A DNA stretch of 47,340 bases, from positions 208,001-255,340 of the forward strand of contig CAJNDS010000017.1 of the NCBI GenBank assembly GCA_905221605.1, given 5' to 3'. Shown piece by piece: positions 41,692-47,340 of the stretch; the first letter of the stretch is position 1; each line of letters starts with the position of its first letter. The translations under genes were made by a program, and so were the position numbers. The notes under the pieces are model-generated. The model was not told where the DNA came from and ran no database searches. It saw nothing but the letters and a program-made list of their open reading frames with translations. The stretch is from Symbiodinium natans (Eukaryota; Sar; Dinophyceae; Suessiales; Symbiodiniaceae).

Positions 41692-42480
41692 CAGCGTGTG
41701 AAATTCGCTGGCAAGGCCTGGGCCACTTTGGCGTGGAAGTGTCATTTTGCATCAGCATTGCAGCATGCCATATTCGCTGCGTTAGCAGTAGCGTTTACAC
41801 TTAGTGAACATGTCCATGTCCTTGCCAGTAGAGTGTCACACAGCATGTGAAATTCGCTGCAAAGCTTAGGCCAGTTTGGGTTGCAAGTGTCATTTTACAT
41901 CAGTAGTTTAAATATATTTGCAGCATGCCACATTCGCTGCTTTAGCAGTACCGTTACAGAACAGAAGTAAAAGTAGTGAGCCTGTCCTGTCCATGTCCTT
42001 GCCAGTAGCAGTAGAGAGTGTCACGCAGCATGTGAGAAATTCCCTGCAAAGCCTCGGTCAGTTTGGGTTGGAAGTGTCATTTTACATCAGCAGTTTGCAG
42101 CATGCCATATTCGCTGCTTTAGCAGTACCGTTACAGAACACAAGTAAACGTAGTGAGCATGTCCATGTCCTTGCCAGTAGAGTGTCACGCAGCATGTGAA
42201 ATTCGCTGCAAAAGCCTAGGCCAGTTGGGGTTGGAAGTGTCATGTTACATCAGTAGCTTAATTTGCAGCATGCCATCATGTTCGCTGCTTTAGCGGTACC
42301 GATACGGGTTTAGGGTTTGGGGTTTAAGGGTTTAGGCTTTGGGCTGTTAAGGGTTTAGTTTAGGGTTTCGGGTTTATATGAAAATCGCTGAAAAGGCTAG
42401 GCCAGTTTGGGTTGGAGTTGTCTGTACATCAGTCATTTGCAGTACCCTGACAGAACAGACGTGTCCATGTCCTTGCCAGA
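41692..42480. repeat. about 165-bp satellite, five diverged units
   Basis: Units begin at about 41692, 41841, 42026, 42190 and 42377. Each has GCATGTGAAATTCGCTGCAA, CCTAGGCCAGTTTGGGTTGG, AAGTGTCATTTTACATCAG, GCAGCATGCCATATTCGCTG, TTTAGCAGTACCGTTACAGA and CATGTCCATGTCCTTGCCAG. The 9-mer ATTCGCTGC occurs twice per unit and also once per unit in the satellite at 35571-35992. Confidence 0.88.
42303..42376. repeat. interstitial TTTAGGG telomere-like block
   Basis: GGGTTTAGGGTTTGGGGTTT and further TTTAGGG variants form a 70-bp tract between units four and five of the 165-bp satellite. It is the clearest telomere-like tract in the window. Confidence 0.85.
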
Positions 42481-42499
42481 AGAGTCAGAGTGTCACACC

Positions 42500-43345
42500 G
42501 CGCATCAGTGAATAAGTTTAATAACACACACTAAACTCAAAAAACTGACTGGGAGGGTCATCTGCGAGGCTTGTTGTTGCCCAACGTAACTTTGCTTGTG
42601 CGCCACGTCCATGACTTGGATTCTCAGAGAAGTACATGCAGAAAGGTCGCATCTTCTACTATTATTATTATAATCATCAGAAGACAAGAGTAAGGCGCGC
42701 AGGAACACTCATGATTCAAAAATATTCCTGGACCTTCCTTTGATGCACAAATTTGTGCTGAAAACGCGAACGTGCGCATAACATAACACCGCATACAGTG
42801 CATTTTGCCGCAGACAGTCACAAAGCAACCCGCAAAACGAGCGCATAAACGGGCTAAACGAGCGCATATTCCCACAAGCGAGCACAAACTGATTTGCTGA
42901 AAATCCGAGCGCAAAAAAATTCAGGTTTCTTCTGGTTGGCAATTTACATTTTCGATGAAAAAAGTATAATAATGGCCCCCAGTACCATTTCAAATTTGCA
43001 CAGCCTCTCCAAACAAAGGTAACAAAGCCAACTTTTCCAAGGCCAGCAGACTTTAAATGTCACGTGTTTTCGCCCTGATTCCTTTCATAATGACATGAGT
43101 TACATTCAAACAATTTGTCAAAGCATGTCACGCAATCGCGTGCTCCTCCCTATACAGAGTCAATCTCTGCAGACGCCGCGGGGCACGCGTGTTGAGGCGC
43201 CATGCGGCGCGTTGCTATGTTTATTTCATGTCATGTAACCAGCAAGGGAGAGACAGGCAAAGGCATTTTACTCTTTCAGATAGATGCCCATTGGATTTGT
43301 TTAATCTGTTGTTTGATTGAGCACAGCCACAGGCCACCAGGGACC
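42500..43345. other. no recognisable gene
   Basis: Short open frames on both strands have no recognisable features. GTCA words are sparser here than in neighbouring parts of the domain. Confidence 0.4.
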
Positions 43346-43348
43346 AAG

Positions 43349-43626
43349 CGCCGCGCGGCGCTTGGGCAGAAGCGGCGCGCGGCGCTTGGGTGGAAGCGCC
43401 GCGCGGTGCTTGGGCGCTTGGGCCGCGCGGCGCTTGGGCAGAAGCGCCGCGCGGCGCTTGGCTGCAAGCGCCGCGCGGTGCTTGGGCACTTGGGCCGCGC
43501 GGCGCTTGGGCAGAAGCGCCGCGCGGCGCTTGGGTGGAAGCACTGCGCTGTGCTTGGGCGCTTGGGCCGCGCGGCGCTTGGGCAGAAGCGCCGCGCGGCG
43601 CTTGGGCAGAAGCGCCGCGCGGCGCT
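43349..43626. repeat. GC-palindrome tandem array, about 12 units
   Basis: The self-complementary core GCGCCGCGCGGCGC alternates with TTGGGCAGAA, TTGGGTGGAA or TTGGGCGCTTGGG spacers of 21-27 bp units. Spacer types recur every third unit, a higher-order period of about 72 bp. Some cores are decayed (GCGGTGC, CACTGCGCTGTGC). Frames through it (Arg/Ala/Leu-rich) are artefacts. Confidence 0.92.
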
Positions 43627-43800
43627 GATATATGGGCCGTGAGTTAATTCAGTATTGATTGGTGAACGTGTGTCGAAAACCCTGCTGTGATGCCGTAATC
43701 AGTGAGAGATCTTCTTTTGAAAGATGTTGCTTACTTTTCTTTGTGGCAGCCGTTATTCGACAATTGCTGAGTTGAATTAAATAAGACCGTGCCAAGACGG

Positions 43801-43840
43801 GTGCCGCGCGGCGCTGTTCTAGAACAGCGCCGCACGGCAC
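43801..43840. other. 40-nt near-perfect palindrome with the same GC core
   Basis: GTGCCGCGCGGCGCTGTTCT is followed directly by its reverse complement with one mismatch (A for G in the right arm). It shares the GCCGCGCGGCGC core with the array at 43349-43626. Confidence 0.9.
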
Positions 43841-44104
43841 TGTGCACAGCGCGGCGCGCAGCGAGGGAGCAATTTCAGTCATCTCTCCCAAGTCCAGATC
43901 TACTTTTTCAGTAAATTTTCAGTTCTTTAATTTCAGAGAGGATGGGGCATGCACAAGGCATGGAAACCGCGTTCATAATTGAGTGGAATAACGCACAGCA
44001 ATGCCAGTTTTAATGATAGCACGCCTCTGTCAAATAAGTTTCGCAAACATTGAAACTTGTGTTCCAGACCTTTTCAACAGGCAGCGCAAACAAAAGTGCT
44101 GCTT

Positions 44105-44152
44105 GAAAGGGCGCCGCGCGGCGCTGTTCTGCGCGCCGCGCGGCGCCCTTTC
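44105..44152. other. hairpin with perfect 20-bp GC-rich stem
   Basis: GAAAGGGCGCCGCGCGGCGC (44105-44124) and its exact reverse complement (44133-44152) flank an 8-nt loop. Further core fragments lie at 44182-44207. The hairpin is in an otherwise unassigned stretch (43860-44450); the plus frame ending at 44458 and a minus frame near 44340-44440 could each be coding, and I cannot choose. Confidence 0.92.
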
Positions 44153-44458
44153 TGGGTGGTGCAGGGGCCCCTGTCCAGGTGCCACGCGGCGCTGCGCGCG
44201 GCGCGCCTTTCTTGGGATGTACGTGCGTTCATGTCATGAGGAGCCATGCACACTTTGATGAATGCAGAATCCATTCCCGTAGTTTCAGACACGTCCGATA
44301 ATTATTTAATTTTAGTCTCGAGATTGGAAATCCTGGAGGCTTCCCAGTCCCGGCGCAGCGACAAAGCCACGTACACAGCGTTGGATCTTCGCTTCAAGGC
44401 CTTGCCCACCTCAGCGTTTAATCTCAGGGTCTTCTCCCTTCTACTAATTAAACCCTAA

Positions 44459-44877
44459 CTACTCAAGCCCCAACCTTAAAAACTTCAAGTGAAGCCTCAG
44501 CTTTGCAAGTACCAGCTCAGTGATTCGCCTTTCCTTTTGGAGCATTCCGAAGCCAGTGACTTTTTTGTCTTGATTCAGGTGCTTGACAAGTTCAGTACAG
44601 TACTGCTCACGAAGCATCATCATAAATTGACTGAAACTGTCTACATGTAGATACCGTTCTGCAATGGCACACGTCTGCGAACCATTGAGCTGTGCGCCCC
44701 CCACTTACTGAGCATGGATCTTCCAGGCCTTTTTCAGGCAATTCAACAACCCCTGTAGCGTAACCCTCGGCAAGTGTCAGCCTGGAGAACCAGCAGACAG
44801 GGCAAAAAACATCTGGCTGGCTGGGTGTCAGAATGGCCTTCACTCTCTTACTCAGGGTAAGGCAGTGGCAGGATGAT
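44459..44877 (-). CDS. C-terminal exons of an unidentified minus-strand gene
   Basis: Reading the minus strand, exon 44877-44852 (IILPLPYPE after a GCTCAG acceptor) is joined across a 70-nt GTAAGA..TCCAG intron to exon 44781-44709 (LTLAEGYATGVVELPEKGLE to PCS). That exon is joined across a 34-nt GTAAGT..CGCAG intron to the last exon 44674-44459 (TCAIAERYLHVDSFSQFMMM, EQYCTELVKHLNQDKK, TGFGMLQKERRITELVLAK) with a TAG stop. Phases agree at both junctions, both donors match the GTAAG consensus, and the joined peptide is continuous. No domain is recognised. The upstream part of the gene, towards 45.3 kb, was not found. It would be divergent from the plus-strand genes that start at 45333. Confidence 0.62.
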
Positions 44878-45332
44878 CTGAGCAAATGGATGTGTGTCAG
44901 GCACAAGCAACAATTGAAGTAAATGATATTAATGTTCTTGAAGTGTTGGTGCCCAGAAGACTAATGTAATACCAAACCATGCCAGCTAAAGCACTGGAAG
45001 CCATGAAATGTCTAATGCTGGGCCAGGCCAGCACGAAGGTGAACATCGCTGGGCCAGGGCAGGAGAGTCAAGGACTGCTGCCAGCGGGTGCTCTTGTCAA
45101 CCTGTGTTGAGTCTGAGCAATTGCCACCGCCAAGGCTCAGAAGTGTCTGTCTGTCAGTCAAGATACTCATGCGCGACATGACTAAGATAAAATGTAAATA
45201 TAACAATTTCAGACATCGCATTTGTCAATGGATGGACGTTTGCAGTCAGCAGATATTGCTGTTGCAACGTGTGCTAGGCATTTCTGTTGAATATAGCATT
45301 GTGACAGAAAGTGTCACGTGACACCTGTCACC

Positions 45333-45682
45333 ATGGATGCGCTTATGGATGAGCCAGCTGAGTGGGTGTCCTCAGCGTCAGAAGCAGAAGACGAGGGAGA
45401 CTTGAGATTCAGGACCAGTGTCCACAGCCACACTCTAAAAGTGGACCCGCTCGGTTTCAAATCAACTTGGTGCTGGATCCTGGAGCCTAGGTGGCAGCCC
45501 GGTCAGAGTCAGACGAGCAAGCAATGGTCAGACCAACGATTCTTCCCCGCGTTTCCAAGGACCCAGCATTGCCACACGAGCCCATGGAAGAGTCTGAACT
45601 CGAAAGCATCTCTGTACCGCTGGTGAAGCAACCGCGTGTGTTGTCAGCGCTTGGGACTTTGCGTACCTTGGTTGCAGCATAG
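45333..45682 (+). CDS. acidic protein, two overlapping frames, unknown
   Basis: An ATG at 45333 opens MDALMDEPAEWVSSASEAED in a frame that ends at 45626. A second frame, about 45491-45682, reads SESDEQAMVRPTILPRV, MEESELESISVPLVKQPRVL and stops at a TAG at 45680. The second frame looks more like coding sequence over the overlap, so an intron or frameshift between about 45415 and 45510 probably joins them; the exact junction was not determined. Product would be about 100 residues, acidic. It may instead be the 5' part of the methyltransferase gene downstream if the TAG is spliced out. Confidence 0.4.
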
Positions 45683-45840
45683 TCATACATTGCGCCGCTC
45701 AAGATACAGTTTCCACAATCATTCTGTGAGGCTGCTTCCGCACCACAGCAGTGGCGAACGCCCGGTACTTGTCAGAGCGAGGGTCAGGAGTCACCCACTT
45801 GCATCTTAACAGTCTGCAGAGTCTGTGCAGGTCATTGTAA

Positions 45841-46092
45841 ATGAATAATTGTATTCTACGTAAACTGGCCGCCTCTGATGAATGCAAGGATATGGCAACT
45901 CAGATTTATTGGAGCAGGCAGTACAACGACGGCCTCTTGGCAATGGGGGACGCAGCGCCGCCAAAAGGTAAATACCTGTCGCCCGAGTTTGGAGAGTGGG
46001 TATGTGGTCACTTGGCTCAGTCAGAACCACAGCATCATTGCAGACTTATGTCACGCAGTAGGACGTGTGGACCCAAAGTGAAATTGTGTTGA
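45841..46092 (+). CDS. possible exon between the acidic gene and the methyltransferase
   Basis: The frame reads LRKLAASDECKDMATQIYW, SRQYNDGLLAMGDAAPPKGK and EFGEWVCGHLAQSEPQHH, which looks like real protein. Its ends are undefined. It could belong to the methyltransferase N-terminal region or to a separate gene. Confidence 0.35.
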   Translation: MNNCILRKLAASDECKDMATQIYWSRQYNDGLLAMGDAAPPKGKYLSPEFGEWVCGHLAQSEPQHHCRLMSRSRTCGPKVKLC

Positions 46093-46154
46093 TCATTGAC
46101 CCACAGTTTGAGTTTGGGTTCGAGAGTGAAGGAACACGGGGTTAGGCAGCAGCA

Positions 46155-47340
46155 ATGCAATGCAGACAGTGCTCTACTTGCAGGCTTGCCACTTTATTGG
46201 ACGCATCCATCGTGGCCAGTGTCAAAACTGCAGCTCCGCAACGCATGCCCGTGGCTTGCCGCGAGAGCGTCCTGGAGGCAGCGTCAGTCAGCTGTGGCAC
46301 TCCTGGTGCTGTAATTGTTCACGTGACTGGACCCTTTCGCAATGCGCATTTCAAGGATTGCACTTCAGAAGAAGAACGTTGGAAGACAGTGTCACTGTTC
46401 AGCGGCGTTGCTGGCTTGGACCTCGCTCTTGCTGGGCTTTTTCCTCAGATGAATATTCATTACAGTGTCGTATTGCCAGCATTTTCGTAGAAGACGCCCG
46501 CCCAGCAGAGTCAGAGTCAGAGACTGTGAGTGTGAGCTGCTTGATTCTGCTTGATTGAGGTTCACTGACCCTGTTCTGTGGGTTGAGAGTGACGAGTTCT
46601 GTGTCAGTGTCATGCGGCGTCGTATGGCAGAGGGTCACCTGCAAGAAGCTCCTATTCTCGACGACGTCAGAGTCATTCGCGAGTACTGCGAGATGAACAA
46701 CGTTCGGGCTGACGGTGTCACAGGCGGTTTTCCATGCCAGGGGACAAGCTCAGCTGGACAGCGTCAGGGTCTTGAGGACCCCCGGACGGCCTTGGCAACA
46801 CACATGTTCCACTGTTTTGACAGTGTCAAAGCGCCTGGGGCTTGGTCAAGAGTAACATGTGCAAGTGTCAGTGTCACAGATTGCGTGGAATTGCTGGTTC
46901 TGGTTCTGCAGGTGGTTCATGATCATAGAGAACGTCTCCGGGATATTGTCAAGGTCAATGAGCAGTGTCATGAACTTTCTCCTTGCAGCCGCCTGTGCGC
47001 AAGCAGAAACCTTGCCATGGTCAGAAGTTCTGAGTGCGCCTGGCAGCCCGCCATAACCAAGGAAGCGTCAAAGCGCAATCTGCAAGTTCGTTGGGTGTCA
47101 GCGAATGGCTTTGGCGTGGGCTCTCCAGCCCTGTTCCCCAGAAAAAGTGCAGTGATTCAAAGCATGAGCGCAGGAGCATCCTGTTTCAAGTGGCTGTGTT
47201 GGCAATCTTGAATTGAAATAGCTGAGGTCAAGCGTCAACGAGTCTTCATTGTCATGTGCCAGAGGAACTTCAACTGTATCAGAGCAACTCATCACAAAGC
47301 CACAGGCATCACCCTTGTGGCAATCAGGGTCCCTGTGTCT
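46155..47340 (+). CDS. C5 cytosine DNA methyltransferase, 3' end probably beyond window
   Basis: Motif I is seen as VSLFSGVAGLDLALAGLF at about 46385-46445. After an intron comes PVLWVESDEFCVSVMRRRM (motif II-III region) and APILDDVRV. GGFPCQGTSSAGQRQGLED at about 46727-46783 is motif IV with the catalytic Pro-Cys. A later exon from 46912 reads WFMIIENVSGIL, the ENV motif. VRWVSANGFGVGSP near 47083-47130 and KRQRVFIVMC near 47227-47256 fit the motif VIII region. Intron 2 (46833-46911) needs a GC donor to keep frame. Intron 1 is either GA-AG from 46448, giving normal motif spacing, or GT-AG from 46490 with 14 extra residues; both end at 46559. The upstream exon (46155-46380) is coding-like without a known domain. 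The enzyme transfers methyl groups to cytosine C5 in DNA in the nucleus; target sequence is unknown. No target-recognition domain or later motifs fall in the window. Confidence 0.8.

Larger units (their letters stand above)
35160..47340 (+). other. GTCA-enriched sequence domain
   Basis: From about 35160 to the right end GTCA is strongly over-represented on the + strand. A hand count gives about 60 in 35161-38400 (about 13 expected by chance) and 13 in 46501-46920, against 4 TGAC in the latter. It appears in exons of different frames, in introns and in satellites. The array-I unit 26660-27445 has only 4. Confidence 0.8.

Noticed and set aside
43202-43647. Arg/Ala/Leu-rich ORFs with RAALGQK-type repeats
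   Set aside because: They are translations of the GC-palindrome array in several frames and both strands.

Overview
The window looks like nuclear DNA of a dinoflagellate, most like Symbiodiniaceae or a relative. The grounds are: short exons joined by AG|G acceptors with GT, GC and probably GA donors; fragments of the restriction-like-endonuclease reverse transcriptases that are abundant in dinoflagellate genomes; scattered degenerate TTTAGGG/CCCTAAA tracts; very low gene density; and many satellites, microsatellites and homopolymers. No prokaryotic operon, rRNA, tRNA or CRISPR array was recognised. All exon models are inferred from reading frame and splice signals only.

Layout. 0-10 kb: a 26-bp tandem repeat; a poorly defined minus-strand gene (about 1.0-2.6 kb); a large GGT/GGGTGGC simple-sequence block (3.75-4.49 kb); head-to-head TAACGGAAAC arrays (5.0-5.5 kb); and three decayed retroelement pieces (5.7-6.2 kb minus, 6.4-7.7 kb plus, 8.3-9.7 kb plus) from two related families. 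10-19 kb: a 178-residue cysteine-rich ORF; an ankyrin-repeat gene in at least six small exons (12.37-13.69 kb); then non-coding DNA with poly-C/G tracts, a 107-bp tandem repeat and telomere-like degenerate sequence.

19.3-34.6 kb holds the most striking locus, a coiled-coil gene (or two) built of 27-45-nt phase-0 micro-exons. Five exon types (12, 13, 14, 9 or 13, and 13-15 codons) recur in fixed order inside tandem units of about 786 bp (array I) and 768 bp (array II), with older dispersed copies upstream. Diverged copies differ mostly at synonymous sites, and size changes in exons are whole codons, so the exons appear to be under protein-level selection. Array I reaches a plausible acidic terminal exon with a stop at 30242. 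Array II is cut off mid-intron at 34597.

34.6-35.2 kb is a junction: a perfect 12-bp-stem hairpin, a poly-C tract and about 370 bp of ATT/AAT-rich DNA. From about 35.16 kb to the right end the sequence changes character. The tetranucleotide GTCA is several-fold over-represented on the + strand, in exons, introns and satellites alike, while its complement TGAC is not. This half carries a coiled-coil gene (37.06-37.90 kb), a Gln/Gly/Pro-rich gene with a 30-bp in-frame repeat (39.34-40.94 kb), two ATTCGCTGC-containing satellites, a family of GC-rich palindromes (43.35-44.21 kb), a minus-strand gene with 70-nt and 34-nt introns (44.46-44.88 kb), and at the right edge a C5 DNA methyltransferase gene that is probably incomplete (46.2 kb to end). 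The boundary could be a real genomic domain or a chimeric contig join; the sequence alone cannot decide.
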